Positions 15,347-25,463 of a DNA stretch of 64,000 bases are shown here, piece after piece. The position numbers and the translations under genes are program-made. The first letter of the stretch is position 1. Each line of letters starts with the position of its first letter. The DNA lies in contig NZ_CP025422.1 of assembly GCF_002848265.1 (NCBI RefSeq), forward strand, positions 1,054,001 through 1,118,000. Reading direction: 5' to 3'. This DNA is from Zhihengliuella sp. ISTPL4. Its GTDB lineage: Bacteria > Actinomycetota > Actinomycetes > Actinomycetales > Microbacteriaceae. Under the pieces are notes generated by a model. The model was not told where the DNA came from, did no database searches, and saw nothing but the letters and a program-made list of their open reading frames with translations.

Positions 15347-16858
15347 TCAGTCGCTGACGACGAACGGAGCGAGGTCGGCGGCGAGACGCTCGGACACGTG
15401 CGCGTGAACGGCCGTGCCCGCTTCCTGATGCTCGACCGACAGCAGCATCCCGGTCTCGTGGATCGCCGCGACGAGGTCACCGCGCTCGTAGGGGATCACG
15501 GCGTGAAGCTCGACGGCGGGCTTGGGCAGCGCCTCTTCGATCGCTGCACGGAGCTCGACGATGCCCTCCCCGGATCGCGACGACACGAAGTGCGCCCGCG
15601 GCTCCAGGCCGCGCAGCACGAGCCGCTCGTCCTCGGGGATGAGGTCGGCCTTATTGAAGACGACGATCTCCGGCATGTCGCGCACGCCGACGTCGCCCAT
15701 CACGTCCCGCACGGTCTGCAACTGGCCGGCCGGGTCAGGGTGCGAGCCGTCGACCACATGCAGCACGACGTCCGCGTCGCCGACCTCCTCGAGAGTGGAG
15801 CGGAAGGCTTCGACGAGCTGGTGCGGCAGGTTGCGCACGAACCCGACCGTGTCGGTGAGCGTGTACACGCGACCGTCCTCGGTCTCCGAGCGGCGTACCG
15901 TCGCGTCGAGGGTGGCGAACAGCGCGTTCTCGACGAGCACGCCCGCGCTCGTCAGGGCATTGAGCAGACTCGACTTTCCCGCGTTCGTGTACCCGGCGAT
16001 GGCCACGGACGGGATCGTGTTCCGCTTGCGCTCGGCGCGCTTCGCCTCACGCGCAGGCGCGAAGTCGCGGATCTGCTTGCGCAGCAGCGCCATCTTGGTG
16101 CGGATGCGTCGACGATCGAGCTCGATCTTCGTCTCACCAGGACCACGCGAGCCCATACCGGCGCCACCGGCGCCGACCTGTCCACCGGCCTGGCGGCTCA
16201 TCGACTCACCCCAACCGCGGAGACGCGGCAGCAGGTACTCGAGCTGCGCGAGCTCGACCTGGGCCTTGCCCTCACGGCTCTTGGCGTGCTGGCTGAAGAT
16301 GTCGAGGATCACGGTGGTGCGGTCGATCACCTTCACCTTCACGACGTCCTCCAGCGCACGCCGCTGGCTGGGCGCCAACTCGGTGTCGGCGATGACGGTG
16401 TCCGCGCCGACGGCCGCGACGATGTCCTTCAGCTCCTGGGCCTTGCCGCGTCCGAGGTAGGTGGCGGCGTCCGGATGCGGACGGCGCTGCAGGACACCGT
16501 CGAGCACGACCGCGCCTGCCGTCTCCGCGAGCGCGGCGAGTTCGCGCAACGAGTTCTCCGCGTCCTCCTGTGCCCCCTGCGGGTACACGCCCACGAGCAC
16601 GACGTTCTCGAGGCGGAGCTGCCGGTACTCGACCTCGGTGACGTCTTCGAGCTCGGTGGAGAGACCGCCCACGCGCCGCAGCGCATGCCGATCCTCGAGG
16701 TCCCACTGGTCGCCGTCCGCCGTCGAGTGGGCGGCCGTCGCTTCGTCCTGGAGCGCCTGTGCGGCGCCGAACATGCGCACCTCGGAGCGCTTCTCTGCGT
16801 TCGCCAGCACGCGCTCGACCGTCTGGTCGTCGGTGGAGGGTGTCTTCGTCTCCGTCAT
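15347..16858 (-). CDS. hflX: Ribosome-associated GTPase HflX
   Basis: 503-aa HflX, which binds the 50S subunit and splits stalled or hibernating ribosomes. The N-terminal HflX domain includes LGRGKAQEL (135-143) and ELAPSQRRALED; the glycine-rich linker with GSRGPGETKIELDRRRI follows; the G domain has P-loop GYTNAGKSS (289-297), DTVGF (336-340) and NKAD. All residues needed for GTP binding are present. The start is supported by AGGA about 7 nt upstream. It closes the conserved recA-to-hflX block. Confidence 0.96.
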   Translation of the reverse strand: MTETKTPSTDDQTVERVLANAEKRSEVRMFGAAQALQDEATAAHSTADGDQWDLEDRHALRRVGGLSTELEDVTEVEYRQLRLENVVLVGVYPQGAQEDAENSLRELAALAETAGAVVLDGVLQRRPHPDAATYLGRGKAQELKDIVAAVGADTVIADTELAPSQRRALEDVVKVKVIDRTTVILDIFSQHAKSREGKAQVELAQLEYLLPRLRGWGESMSRQAGGQVGAGGAGMGSRGPGETKIELDRRRIRTKMALLRKQIRDFAPAREAKRAERKRNTIPSVAIAGYTNAGKSSLLNALTSAGVLVENALFATLDATVRRSETEDGRVYTLTDTVGFVRNLPHQLVEAFRSTLEEVGDADVVLHVVDGSHPDPAGQLQTVRDVMGDVGVRDMPEIVVFNKADLIPEDERLVLRGLEPRAHFVSSRSGEGIVELRAAIEEALPKPAVELHAVIPYERGDLVAAIHETGMLLSVEHQEAGTAVHAHVSERLAADLAPFVVSD

Positions 16859-16924
16859 CCGTTCCTGTCTCTGGTTTCCTCGCGAGCCTTAACCTTAGCC
16901 CGCGCCGTCCGGTACGCTCACCGT

Positions 16925-17566
16925 ATGGGGTCCGACCACTACTTCACTGCGGCCCCGGCTAGCCCCGAGAACCTGCGCAAGATCCGCGTATCCCTGGCAG
17001 GCCGTGAGCTCGAAGTGACCACCGCGGGTGGCGTCTTCAGCCCGGATCGACTCGACGCCGGCACCGCAGTGCTCCTCGCCAACATGCCTCCCGTTCCTCC
17101 CGGAGGTCATCTTCTCGATCTCGGCAGCGGATGGGGACCGATCTCCCTGTCGATGGCGCTGGCCTCGCCGCACGCGACCGTCTGGGCGGTCGACGTGAAC
17201 GAGCGGGCTCTGGACCTCGTGCGACGCAACGCCGCAGCCCTCGGCCTCACCAATGTCAACGCCTCGCTGCCCGAAGATGTTCCCGCCGACGTGACCTTCC
17301 GCACGATCCGGTCGAACCCGCCGATCAGGGTCGGGAAGAACGAGCTCCACGGACTACTGGAGAAGTGGATCCCGCGACTCGACGAACGCAGCGATGCATG
17401 GCTCGTCGTCCAGCGGAACCTCGGCGCCGATTCCCTGCAGCGCTGGATCGGGGCGACCTTCCAGCCCGGCTACAGCGTCTTCCGCACGGCGACCGGCAAG
17501 GGCTATCGCATCCTCAAGGTGCGCAAGCACGGAACGCCTCCGACGGAACCGATCGCCGTCGTCTGA
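16925..17566 (+). CDS. Class I SAM-dependent methyltransferase (RsmC/RlmG type)
   Basis: 213-aa methyltransferase. The SAM-binding motif I is LLDLGSGWGPIS (about 64-75), motif II VWAVDVNERALDL follows, and the catalytic NPPI motif (SNPPIRVGK, about 126-134) marks N-methylation of guanine. Together with DHYFTAAPAS at the N terminus this points to the RsmC/RlmG group that makes m2G in rRNA. TACGCT at 16913-16918 precedes the ATG by 6 nt, which rejects the much longer antisense-derived frame upstream. It diverges from hflX. Confidence 0.85.
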   Translation: MGSDHYFTAAPASPENLRKIRVSLAGRELEVTTAGGVFSPDRLDAGTAVLLANMPPVPPGGHLLDLGSGWGPISLSMALASPHATVWAVDVNERALDLVRRNAAALGLTNVNASLPEDVPADVTFRTIRSNPPIRVGKNELHGLLEKWIPRLDERSDAWLVVQRNLGADSLQRWIGATFQPGYSVFRTATGKGYRILKVRKHGTPPTEPIAVV

Positions 17567-17582
17567 GACCTGATCGCCGCCC

Positions 17583-18455
17583 TCAGGCCAGATCGACTTC
17601 GCCCTGGTAGACGAGCTTCGCCGGTCCGGACAGCGCGACGTGCTCCCCGTCTTCGGCGGGGAACATCCGGACACCGAGGGTGCCGCCCGGCACCTCGACC
17701 TGCCAGTTGTCTGGGGCCTGGGCACCGGCCCAGTACCGCACGGCGAGAGCGGTGGCGGCGACCCCGGTGCCGCAGCTCAGTGTCTCGCCGACCCCGCGCT
17801 CGAAGACCCGCATCCGCACATGCCCGATGCCGTCGCGCACGAGCGGCTCGCCGGGGACCACGAACTCGACGTTGGCACCAGCGGTCGGGGACGGCTCCAG
17901 TTCGGGCGTCCGCGTGAGTTCCAGTAGCCCGAGTTCCGCATCGGAGGCCAGCGCCACGACCACGTGTGGGTTGCCAACATCGATGCCGAGTCCCGGACGG
18001 GTGACGGTCAGCCCGTCCGCGCGCACCAGTGGGTCGTCCCCCGACAGCTTCCAGGCACCGAGGTCGACCTGATAGCCGCTCACGCTGCGCGTGACGTCCC
18101 GCACCCCGGCTCTCGTGCCGATCGGAAGAGTGCTGCCCGGCTCGATGACGGCGAGTCCGGACCGGACGAGATAGTGGGCGAAGACGCGGATGCCGTTGCC
18201 GCACATCTCCGCGATGGAGCCGTCCGCGTTGCGATAGTCCATGAACCACTCGGCATCCGGCTCTTCCGCCAGGGCCGCTGCGCCCTCGGGGATCGCGGAC
18301 GACCGCACCACTCGCAGCACACCATCCGCGCCGATACCGAAATGACGATCGCAGAGCACGGCCACCTGCTCCGCCGTCAGCTCCAGCTGGCCGTCGGGGT
18401 CGGCGATGATGATGAAGTCGTTGCCGGTACCGTGCCCCTTGGTGAATGCGACCAT
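17583..18455 (-). CDS. dapF: Diaminopimelate epimerase
   Basis: 290-aa epimerase converting LL- to meso-diaminopimelate, for lysine and for the peptidoglycan cross-link. Both catalytic Cys are present: Cys85 in EMCGNGIR and Cys228 in SCGTGVAA. The substrate-binding GNDF and RNADGS segments are intact. On the minus strand TAGACT (18467-18462) ends 6 nt before the ATG, so the mRNA is probably leaderless. It is the first of four lysine/aspartate-pathway genes scattered over the window (with dapA, dapB and aspA). Confidence 0.96.
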   Translation of the reverse strand: MVAFTKGHGTGNDFIIIADPDGQLELTAEQVAVLCDRHFGIGADGVLRVVRSSAIPEGAAALAEEPDAEWFMDYRNADGSIAEMCGNGIRVFAHYLVRSGLAVIEPGSTLPIGTRAGVRDVTRSVSGYQVDLGAWKLSGDDPLVRADGLTVTRPGLGIDVGNPHVVVALASDAELGLLELTRTPELEPSPTAGANVEFVVPGEPLVRDGIGHVRMRVFERGVGETLSCGTGVAATALAVRYWAGAQAPDNWQVEVPGGTLGVRMFPAEDGEHVALSGPAKLVYQGEVDLA

Positions 18456-18464
18456 GGGACCAGT

Positions 18465-19013
18465 CTAGGGAGCGGTCGACACTGCCCTGCGCGGTGTGAC
18501 CCGATAGCGTCCGCAGAGGAAGCTGCGGTTGCGGGCCACCTCGATCAGTTCGAGGTCGAGACGCCGCGGCAGCAGAGGAGCCCCGGCCCCGAGCGTCACC
18601 GGTGCGTACTGCACCCAGACCTCGTCCAGCAGTCCGGCGTCGGCGAACTGCCCGGCGACGTCTCCCCCGCCGACCACCCAGAGGTCTTTGCCGTCCGCCG
18701 CGTCGAGCATGGCGCTGTGCACGTCCCGGACGTCGGCACTCGTCACGCGGATATCGGCCTCCGCCGGCACCGTGAGGTCGCGATGCGACAGCACCCAGGT
18801 GGGCTGCGTGTACGCCCAGCGACCTTCCTCATGGCGCATGACCCACTCGAACGTCGACGCACCCATCACCAACGCACCGATGTTCTTCTCGAAGGTGGGG
18901 TACGCCATCGGACCTTCCATGTCGATGTCCTGGGTCAGCAGCCAATCCAGGGAATGCTCGGTGGTGGCGATGAAGCCGTCCAGACTGGACGCGGTGAAGT
19001 AGTGAGTGGCCAT
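18465..19013 (-). CDS. Dihydrofolate reductase-family protein (RibD C-terminal type)
   Basis: 182-aa protein of the RibD-C/DHFR-like superfamily. It opens with the typical THYFTASSLDGFIAT and has GALVMGASTFEWVM, LSHRDL and the NADPH-binding LWVVGGGDVAGQFADAGLLDE. It lacks the RibD deaminase domain and is not the folate enzyme, which is folA at 32359. Members are NADPH-dependent reductases of unknown substrate. It ends 9 nt before dapF begins. Minus-strand CGAGGATG about 8 nt upstream could serve as ribosome-binding site. Confidence 0.85.
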   Translation of the reverse strand: MATHYFTASSLDGFIATTEHSLDWLLTQDIDMEGPMAYPTFEKNIGALVMGASTFEWVMRHEEGRWAYTQPTWVLSHRDLTVPAEADIRVTSADVRDVHSAMLDAADGKDLWVVGGGDVAGQFADAGLLDEVWVQYAPVTLGAGAPLLPRRLDLELIEVARNRSFLCGRYRVTPRRAVSTAP

Positions 19014-19046
19014 GCGCGCATCCTCGCACGGGCTACCGACATCGGG

Positions 19047-19958
19047 TCAGTCCCCCAGCAGGTCGGCGACGGCCACCGGCGGCGTCTTCCATTCCAGCTC
19101 CGGGTAGCGCTTGAACCACGACACCTGCCGACGCGCATAGCGTCGGGTGAGCGCCTGGGTCTCAGCGATCGCCTCTTCTGCGGTGGAGCGTCCGTCGAGC
19201 TGCGCAAGCGCCTGGGCGTAACCGATGGCTCTGGAGGCCGTGGTCCCCCGCTCCAGGCCCTCCTCCCGCAGTCGGGCGACCTCGGCCACCAGCCCGTCGT
19301 CCCACATCCGACGGACCCGAGCGTCCAGGCGGGCGACGAGCTCGGAGCGGTCCACGTGCAGACCGATCACGCGTGTGTGCGGATGCCAGAGCGTCGGCTT
19401 CTCGGGCAGAGCCGCACCGCGCGTGGCGCTTCCCTGTTCGACGACCTCGAGAGCGCGGATCACCCGCCGGCCGTTGCGTGGGTCGACCCGAGCGGCGGCC
19501 TCCGGATCGCGTTCCCGCAGTCGCTGCACGAGCGTCTCGACACCATCGCGGTCGAGCTCCTGCTCCAGGCGCTCGCGGATGGCGGGGTCTCTGGGCGGGA
19601 AGTGGAACTCGTACACGACGCTGGACACGTACAATCCCGACCCGCCGACCAGGATCGCATCACCGCCCACCGCATGGATGCGCTGTACCGCCTCTCTCGC
19701 AAGCGGCTGGTACCAGGCGACGGCCGCCTCCTCTGCGACCTCTCGCACGTCGAGGAGATGATGCGGGACGCCACGTCGCTCCGACGCCGGAACTTTCGCG
19801 GTGCCGATGTCCATCCCGCGATAGAGCTGCATGGCGTCGGCGTTGACGATCTCCGCCGGATTGCCACGGCGACGAAGCTCTTCCGCGAGATCGAGCGCGA
19901 GATCGCTCTTTCCCGTGCCGGTCGCGCCGACGACGGCCCAGAGCCGTGGCGCGGTCAC
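19047..19958 (-). CDS. miaA: tRNA dimethylallyltransferase
   Basis: 303-aa MiaA, which adds an isopentenyl group to A37 of UNN-reading tRNAs, giving i6A. The P-loop GATGTGKSD (about 10-18), [17 protein letters not shown] and the C-terminal [11 protein letters not shown] are all diagnostic. The GTG at 19958 overlaps the miaB stop (GTGA), so the two enzymes that act in sequence on the same base are translationally coupled. The longer frame upstream is inside miaB and is not used. Confidence 0.95.
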   Translation of the reverse strand: MTAPRLWAVVGATGTGKSDLALDLAEELRRRGNPAEIVNADAMQLYRGMDIGTAKVPASERRGVPHHLLDVREVAEEAAVAWYQPLAREAVQRIHAVGGDAILVGGSGLYVSSVVYEFHFPPRDPAIRERLEQELDRDGVETLVQRLRERDPEAAARVDPRNGRRVIRALEVVEQGSATRGAALPEKPTLWHPHTRVIGLHVDRSELVARLDARVRRMWDDGLVAEVARLREEGLERGTTASRAIGYAQALAQLDGRSTAEEAIAETQALTRRYARRQVSWFKRYPELEWKTPPVAVADLLGD

Positions 19959-21499
19959 ACTCCGACGCGGAGGGTCGGCAGACCGAGGGAGACGGCGCGC
20001 GGCGCACCGTCGCTCGGAGCCGGCACGGCGCACGACTCGGCCTGCGCACGATCCCAGGCGTCGCCGCCGCGCGTCCGGCGGATGCGGAGCGGTGCGCCGG
20101 TCGGGTCGTCGGCCAGAAGGTGGAACGGCGCGGCGTGCGTCACGGTCACCGTGACGACATCTCCGGGTCGCGGCTGCTCAGAGCCCGGGGTCACCTCGAA
20201 GTGCACGAGACGGTTGTCCTCGGCGCGACCGGTGAGACGACGGGTCTCCGTGTCCTTCTTCCCCTCGCCGGTGGAGACGAGCACCTCGATCTCGCGCCCG
20301 ACCTGCTTCTGGTTCTCCTCGAGCGAAATACGCTCCTGGAGCGCGATCAGCCGGTCGTAGCGCGCCTGCACGACCTCCTTCGGCACCTGGTCCGGCATGG
20401 TTGCCGCCGGGGTCCCCTCGCGGATCGAGTACTGGAAGGTGAAGGCCCCCGAGAACCGGGACTGCTCGACGACGCGCATGGTGTCCTCGAAGTCCTCTTC
20501 GGTCTCCCCCGGGAAGCCGACGATGATGTCGGTCGTGATGGCCGCGTGCGGGATACGCTCGCGGACCCGGTCCAGGATGCCGAGGAAACGCTCGCTGCGG
20601 TACGAGCGTCGCATAGCCTTGAGGATCCGATCGCTGCCGGACTGCAGCGGCATGTGGAGCTGCGGCATGACCGCGGGGGTCTCCGCCATCGCGTCGATCA
20701 CGTCGTCCGTGAAGGCGGCGGGGTGCGGACTCGTGAAGCGGATACGCTCCAGCCCTTCGATCTCACCCGCGGCGCGGAGAAGCTTGCCGAACGCCTGACG
20801 ATCCCCGAACTCGACGCCGTACGAGTTGACGTTCTGTCCGAGAAGGGTCACCTCGATGGCACCGTCCTCGACGAGCAGCCGGATCTCGTTGAGGATGTCG
20901 CCCGGGCGGCGGTCCTTCTCCTTGCCTCGGAGGCTGGGGACGATGCAGAACGTGCACGTGTTGTTGCAGCCGACGGAGATCGACACCCAACCGCTATGGG
21001 CGGAGTCGCGTTTGGTGGGCAGTGTCGAGGGGAACACCTCGAGGGATTCGAGGATCTCGAGCTCGGCGTCGCCGTTGTGTCGGGCGCGTTCCAGCAGGCC
21101 GGGGAGCGAGCCCATGTTGTGCGTGCCGAAGACCACGTCGACCCAGGGCGCCTTGTCGAGCACGGCCTGCTTGTCCATCTGCGCCAGGCAGCCCCCGACG
21201 GCGATCTGCATGCCCGCCTTGCGGCGCTTGACGGCAGCCAGGTGCCCGAGCGTCCCGTAGAGCTTCCCTGCCGCGTTGTCGCGGACGGCACAGGTGTTGA
21301 TGATCACCACGTCGGCCTCGCTCCCGGCCTCCGCACGGACGTAGCCGGCGCTCTCGAGCGAGCCCGACAGGCGTTCGGAGTCGTGGACGTTCATCTGGCA
21401 ACCGAACGTGCGCACTTCGTAGGATCGCTGGCGCCCATCGTCGTCGACGGCCGCGGACGACGCGCTGATGATCGTCGGTTCACTGCGGGGGATAGTCAT
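19955..21499 (-). CDS. miaB: tRNA-2-methylthio-N6-dimethylallyladenosine synthase
   Basis: 514-aa radical-SAM methylthiotransferase converting i6A37 to ms2i6A37. The N-terminal UPF0004 domain has three cluster Cys (34, 70, 104), the radical-SAM motif CNNTCTFC supplies Cys178, 182 and 185, and a TRAM domain follows at about 395-460. The last 45 residues extend past TRAM with low-complexity sequence. GGAGGG lies 5 nt before the ATG, and TACAAT (21516-21511) is a plausible -10. The operon continues into miaA. Confidence 0.96.
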   Translation of the reverse strand: MTIPRSEPTIISASSAAVDDDGRQRSYEVRTFGCQMNVHDSERLSGSLESAGYVRAEAGSEADVVIINTCAVRDNAAGKLYGTLGHLAAVKRRKAGMQIAVGGCLAQMDKQAVLDKAPWVDVVFGTHNMGSLPGLLERARHNGDAELEILESLEVFPSTLPTKRDSAHSGWVSISVGCNNTCTFCIVPSLRGKEKDRRPGDILNEIRLLVEDGAIEVTLLGQNVNSYGVEFGDRQAFGKLLRAAGEIEGLERIRFTSPHPAAFTDDVIDAMAETPAVMPQLHMPLQSGSDRILKAMRRSYRSERFLGILDRVRERIPHAAITTDIIVGFPGETEEDFEDTMRVVEQSRFSGAFTFQYSIREGTPAATMPDQVPKEVVQARYDRLIALQERISLEENQKQVGREIEVLVSTGEGKKDTETRRLTGRAEDNRLVHFEVTPGSEQPRPGDVVTVTVTHAAPFHLLADDPTGAPLRIRRTRGGDAWDRAQAESCAVPAPSDGAPRAVSLGLPTLRVGV

Positions 21500-21545
21500 G
21501 ATCCCTCCATTGTACGAGCGTCGCCGCGCGCCGATCGCGTGGCCG

Positions 21546-22403
21546 TCAGTCGGAATCCACGAACCGGACGCCGGAGGCCCCGCCGCCGAACGATGCCTCC
21601 CGCAGCGCCGTCTTCGCCGCGTTCATGGCGACCGATCCCCCGTACCCGCGGCGGGACAGCTGTCCGACCAGGCGGCGAAGAGCCGCGTCGGGATCGAGCC
21701 GACTCATCGAACGAGCCTTCGTCCTTGCGAACTCCAGCGCCCGCTCCGCATCATCGTCCGGCAGTTCGTCCAGAGCGGCATCGATGACGTCACGAGGAAT
21801 GCCCCGCTGGGCCAGCGCTCGAGACAGGGCGACCCGCCCCTGGCCTTTGCGTTCGACGCCCGCCGTGACGAGGAGCTCAGCGAGTACGGCGTCATCGAGA
21901 TAACCACGTCGTGCGAAATCCTCGATGACATCGTCGATCGCGTCGGCGGCGAGTCCGTGTCCCTTCAGTACCAAGCGAGCTTCGGAAACGGACAGCGAGC
22001 GTGTACGCAGCTTCCGCACCAACGACTCTTCGGCCGTCGCACGGATCTCGGCCTCGGAGGCGACGCTGTCGCCCGCCTCTCCCCCGTCGCCGGGGGTGCC
22101 GAGAGCACGCAGCCTGGCCTTGGCCGGACCGGATGCCGCAGCGCGGGCCGACCCTCCCCGAGCGGGATGACGCGCGCTCGGCGAGCCGTCGCCGCCGGAG
22201 AACGGCGGCCGTCCTTTCGCAGGCTCATCCCACGTCGAGCGCCACGCGTCGGGATCGTCGGCCGACGGCCTCGCGTCGCTCCGCTCACGGCGCGCTTCCG
22301 TGTTTGCGCGTTTCGCGTCCATGTCGCCGGAACGGGAGGCTCCGCCGAAGAGAGGGATGATGGGGGCGATCCGTTCGGAATCGCCCCCACGCTGATCACT
22401 CAT
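21546..22403 (-). CDS. recX: Regulatory protein RecX
   Basis: 285-aa RecX, which binds RecA filaments and limits strand exchange. The RecX core is the C-terminal 160 residues, with repeated three-helix units ([49 protein letters not shown]). The first 115 residues are a charged, disordered, actinobacterial-type extension. The ATG overlaps the recA stop (ATGA), so RecX is translationally coupled to RecA and should rise with it in the SOS response. Confidence 0.9.
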   Translation of the reverse strand: MSDQRGGDSERIAPIIPLFGGASRSGDMDAKRANTEARRERSDARPSADDPDAWRSTWDEPAKGRPPFSGGDGSPSARHPARGGSARAAASGPAKARLRALGTPGDGGEAGDSVASEAEIRATAEESLVRKLRTRSLSVSEARLVLKGHGLAADAIDDVIEDFARRGYLDDAVLAELLVTAGVERKGQGRVALSRALAQRGIPRDVIDAALDELPDDDAERALEFARTKARSMSRLDPDAALRRLVGQLSRRGYGGSVAMNAAKTALREASFGGGASGVRFVDSD

Positions 22404-23449
22404 CAGGCCGGGCGACGCTCGGCCAGCTCGTCAGCACCCGGAGCTGCGGCCGGGCCACCGATGCCGAGCTTCTGCTTGATCTGGCTTTCGATGGCCAACG
22501 CGATGTCGGCGTTGTTGAGCAGGAACGTCCGAGCGTTCTCCTTGCCCTGACCCAGCTGATCACCGTCGTAGGTGTACCACGATCCGGACTTCTTGACGAT
22601 GCCGTGCTCGACTCCGAAGTCGATCAAGCTGCCCTCGCGAGAGATACCGACGCCGTAGAGGATGTCGAACTCCGCCTGCTTGAAGGGCGGCGCCATCTTG
22701 TTCTTGACGATCTTGACGCGCGTGCGGTTACCCACCGCGTCGGTGCCGTCCTTGAGGGTCTCGATGCGGCGGATGTCCATACGCACGGAGGCGTAGAACT
22801 TCAGCGCCTTACCGCCGGCGGTGGTCTCCGGCGAGCCGAAGAACACGCCGATCTTCTCACGCAGCTGGTTGATGAAGATCATCGTGGTGTTGGTCTGGTT
22901 GAGACCACCGGTGAGCTTACGGAGCGCCTGCGACATGAGGCGAGCCTGGAGACCCACGTGGGAATCGCCCATCTCGCCCTCGATCTCCGCACGCGGCACG
23001 AGGGCCGCGACCGAGTCCACGACGATGAGGTCGATGGCGCCGGACCGCACGAGCATGTCGGCGATCTCGAGAGCCTGCTCACCCGTGTCGGGCTGCGAAA
23101 CGAGAAGGGCGTCGATGTCGACGCCGAGCTTCGCGGCGTAGTCGGGGTCGAGGGCGTGCTCGGCGTCGATGAACGCCGCGATACCGCCGGCCCGCTGGGC
23201 ATTGGCGATGGCGTGCAGGGTCAGAGTCGTCTTACCGGAGGACTCCGGTCCGTAGATCTCGACGATACGGCCACGCGGCAGGCCACCCACGCCGAGGGCG
23301 ACGTCGAGGGCGATGGAGCCGGTGGGGATGACGGCCACAGGGGCCCGCTCATCGCTGCCCAGCCGCATGACCGAGCCCTTTCCGAACTGACGGTCGATCT
23401 GAGCGAGGGCGGTCTCGAGGGACTTCTCGCGGTCGGCGGGTGATGGCAT
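22403..23449 (-). CDS. recA: Recombinase RecA
   Basis: 348-aa RecA, the DNA strand-exchange ATPase and SOS co-protease. Walker A GPESSGKT is at 67-74; the Walker B region is [11 protein letters not shown] and the DNA-binding loops are [10 protein letters not shown] and [22 protein letters not shown]. No intein interrupts it. The ATG at 23449 follows AGAAGGAGC by a proper distance; the frame open upstream to 23620 is leader. A LexA-type box lies at 23644-23659, so it should be SOS-induced, and recX follows by overlap. Confidence 0.98.
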   Translation of the reverse strand: MPSPADREKSLETALAQIDRQFGKGSVMRLGSDERAPVAVIPTGSIALDVALGVGGLPRGRIVEIYGPESSGKTTLTLHAIANAQRAGGIAAFIDAEHALDPDYAAKLGVDIDALLVSQPDTGEQALEIADMLVRSGAIDLIVVDSVAALVPRAEIEGEMGDSHVGLQARLMSQALRKLTGGLNQTNTTMIFINQLREKIGVFFGSPETTAGGKALKFYASVRMDIRRIETLKDGTDAVGNRTRVKIVKNKMAPPFKQAEFDILYGVGISREGSLIDFGVEHGIVKKSGSWYTYDGDQLGQGKENARTFLLNNADIALAIESQIKQKLGIGGPAAAPGADELAERRPA

Positions 23450-23629
23450 GGTGTGCTCCTTCTGCGCGTGTGCTGCCGCCTGTAGGCTGTCGCGGCTCTT
23501 CCGGCTGGAAGGAACTCTCCGACAAGGCGTATGGCTTTCAGCCTGGTCCTCACGGTACGGCGGGCCTCCGACATTGCGTCGACGAGCCGTGGATCGTGGG
23601 GACCAGAACCTCCTGACCACTTGTGCAGA

Positions 23630-23659
23630 AGACTACGCCCGCTTCGAACAGATTTTCGA
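23630..23659 (-). promoter_or_regulatory. recA promoter with LexA (SOS) box
   Basis: Minus-strand TCGAAA-ATCT-GTTCGA (23659-23644) matches the actinobacterial/Gram-positive SOS box TCGAAC-N4-GTTCGA at all but one position. A TAGTCT hexamer at 23635-23630 is positioned as a -10, placing the box over the -35 region. The implied recA leader is about 175 nt. Confidence 0.7.
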
Positions 23660-23709
23660 CACCACACCGCAATCGGCGTGTCGGACATCCGCACACCGCG
23701 GAGGCACCC

Positions 23710-23934
23710 TCACCGGCCGCGCGGCTCCAGGCGCCCCACACCGTGACGGCGGGCTTCGGGGACATCCATGTCGGCGCAGAGCGCCAGCCAGATGTCTCGC
23801 GGCGGCACCCCGGCTTCGAGCGCCTCGAGCGCCGTTCGTCCCCCCATACCGGAGAGCACGAGATCGTTCACCAGCGAAGAGGCTCGGGCGTGGAATTCGG
23901 CGTCGACAGCGCGCAGGAACTCACTGCGTCGCAT
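23710..23934 (-). CDS. DUF3046 domain protein
   Basis: 74-aa DUF3046 protein: MRRSEFLRAVDAEF opens the family, and GMGGRTALEALEAGVPPRDIWLALCADMDVP is its conserved core. Genes of this family sit beside recA throughout actinobacteria, as here, but the function is unknown. Its 3' end overlaps no gene and lies just upstream of the recA promoter, so read-through into recA is possible. Confidence 0.9.
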   Translation of the reverse strand: MRRSEFLRAVDAEFHARASSLVNDLVLSGMGGRTALEALEAGVPPRDIWLALCADMDVPEARRHGVGRLEPRGR

Positions 23935-23952
23935 AGCGGTGATTTCCGAGTA

Positions 23953-24261
23953 TCAGCGGAGCGAGAGCTCGGGCTCCACCGACGCGACCAGGTCGTCGGG
24001 AACGACGTCCGGGAAGACCTGGATGCCCTCGAGGACGGAGATGCGATCTCCGACCTCACGCATGATCGTGGAGATGGGAACGTCGAGAGCTTCCGCCACC
24101 GAGGCGAGGATCTCACTCGATGCTTCCTTCTGACCGCGCTCGACCTCACTGAGGTAACCGAGTGCGACCGAAGCCTTGCTTGCAACCTGCCGGAGCGTCC
24201 GCCCCTTCTGCAGACGGAAGTCCCTCAGCACGTCGCCGATCTCCTGTCGTACAAGAATCAT
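23953..24261 (-). CDS. clgR: XRE-family regulator ClgR
   Basis: 102-aa regulator with an HTH at about residues 20-62 (RTLRQVASKASVALGYLSEVERGQKEAS). This helix and the gene order clgR-cinA-pgsA-ftsK match ClgR of other actinobacteria, which activates clpP, clpC and other proteostasis genes. The C-terminal ELSLR does not end in an Ala-Ala degron like Streptomyces ClgR. GGAGGTT 5 nt before the ATG supports the start, and TAGACT (24318-24313) is a likely -10, giving a leader of about 45 nt. No ClgR box was recognised near it. Confidence 0.88.
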   Translation of the reverse strand: MILVRQEIGDVLRDFRLQKGRTLRQVASKASVALGYLSEVERGQKEASSEILASVAEALDVPISTIMREVGDRISVLEGIQVFPDVVPDDLVASVEPELSLR

Positions 24262-24402
24262 CGGAACCTCCTCCGCAGTTCGTGAATCGAGGTCTCCCTC
24301 GAAGAGACGGCCAGTCTAGTCCTCCTGGCTTGCACAGAATCTACCCTTGCACTCTGTGGTTTGAATGTGAGCACATCCGTATCAACATGACGCGGGGAGT
24401 TG

Positions 24403-24891
24403 CTATTCCCGCAGCGCAGCGGCCAGCACATCGAGGACCGCCGCGACCGTCTGTGCTCGCACCGCGTCGCGGTGCCCCTCGAAGTGGAACGGTCGGGTCC
24501 GACTCACCGTCGGGGTGACCACGCCGATGTGGACGGTACCCACGGGCTGCCCATCCGGGGACTCCGGGCCCGCGATCCCCGTGGTGGACACCCCGACATC
24601 GGCGGGGAGACCATCCACCGCGACGGCGTCGCGCACTCCGGCAGCCATCTGCCGCGCTACCTCCGGGTGCACCGGCCCGTATCGCTCCAGCAGGTCGGTG
24701 TCGACGCCGAGCAGCGTGTGCTTGACGGGCGTGGCGTAGGCGACGACGCCGCCGAGGAGCACCGCGGAGGCGCCGGGAACCGCGACGAGCGCCGCGCACA
24801 CCGCACCGCCGGTGAGCGACTCCGCGACACCGAGGGTCCAGCCTCGCTCACGCAGAGCGTCCAGAGCCTCGGCCGGCGTCGTGCCGCTCAT
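24403..24891 (-). CDS. cinA: CinA-family nicotinamide-nucleotide amidohydrolase
   Basis: 162-aa stand-alone CinA C-terminal domain (PncC activity), which deamidates nicotinamide mononucleotide for NAD recycling. The signature VAESLTGGAVCAALVAVPGAS (shown in part) lies at about 21-41, followed by GVVAYATPVKHTLLGV and GIAGPESPDGQPVGTVHIG. The N-terminal MoCF-like domain of full CinA is absent, as is usual in actinobacteria. The start overlaps the pgsA stop (ATGA), making a coupled ftsK-pgsA-cinA string. Confidence 0.92.
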   Translation of the reverse strand: MSGTTPAEALDALRERGWTLGVAESLTGGAVCAALVAVPGASAVLLGGVVAYATPVKHTLLGVDTDLLERYGPVHPEVARQMAAGVRDAVAVDGLPADVGVSTTGIAGPESPDGQPVGTVHIGVVTPTVSRTRPFHFEGHRDAVRAQTVAAVLDVLAAALRE

Positions 24892-25463
24892 CGGCTCTGA
24901 CGCGCGCCGCGCACCTGCGCGACGATGTAGTCGATCCCGCTGACGACGGTGAGCACGAGCACGATGACCATGAGGACGGTCGTCACGACCGTCCACGGGC
25001 CGAGCCCGATGAACACGTGCAGCGGCAGGAGAGCCCAGCCGAGGGCGACGCCCTGGAAGGCCGTCTTGATCTTGCCCATCCAGGCGGCCGCGACAACATG
25101 CTCGCTCGCGACGACCAGACGATGGATGGTGATCCCCCACTCGCGGACGAGGATGATCACGACGATCCACCAGGAGACCTCGCCCAGGATCGCCAACCCG
25201 ACGAATCCGGCGCCGGTGAGGAGCTTGTCCGCGATCGGGTCCCAGAGCTTGCCGAAGTCGCTGACGATGTCGTAGCGACGTGCGAGGTAGCCGTCGACCC
25301 AGTCGGTCGAGATGGCGACGATGAAGAGGACGGCAGCGATCCAGCGCACGGTGAGATCGGCGAGGCCGTACGTCCCGCCGACGAGCAGGAGGACGAAGAA
25401 CACCACGGCGAGCGGGATGCGCGCCACTGTGATGGCGTTGGGGAGCTGCCGAGGGATCGCCAT
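24888..25463 (-). CDS. pgsA: CDP-diacylglycerol-glycerol-3-phosphate 3-phosphatidyltransferase
   Basis: 191-aa membrane enzyme of phosphatidylglycerol synthesis. The CDP-alcohol phosphotransferase motif DG-x2-AR-x8-G-x3-D-x3-D is visible in DWVDGYLARRYDIVSDFG followed by LWDPIAD, about residues 57-83. Hydrophobic segments before and after (VFFVLLLVGGTYGLA; VVTTVLMVIVLVLTVVSG) span the membrane. Its ATG overlaps the ftsK stop and its stop overlaps cinA. In actinobacteria related enzymes also make phosphatidylinositol phosphate, so substrate choice is by synteny. Confidence 0.9.
   Translation of the reverse strand: MAIPRQLPNAITVARIPLAVVFFVLLLVGGTYGLADLTVRWIAAVLFIVAISTDWVDGYLARRYDIVSDFGKLWDPIADKLLTGAGFVGLAILGEVSWWIVVIILVREWGITIHRLVVASEHVVAAAWMGKIKTAFQGVALGWALLPLHVFIGLGPWTVVTTVLMVIVLVLTVVSGIDYIVAQVRGARQSR

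Noticed and set aside
15398..16924. Long plus-strand extension upstream of the methyltransferase start.
   Set aside because: Antisense to hflX. The TACGCT signal 6 nt before ATG 16925 and homology place the real start there.
24262..24402. ClgR autoregulatory box upstream of clgR.
   Set aside because: Two GTGCAA direct repeats are present at about 24331 and 24348 (minus strand), but they do not match the published ClgR palindrome, so no site is called.
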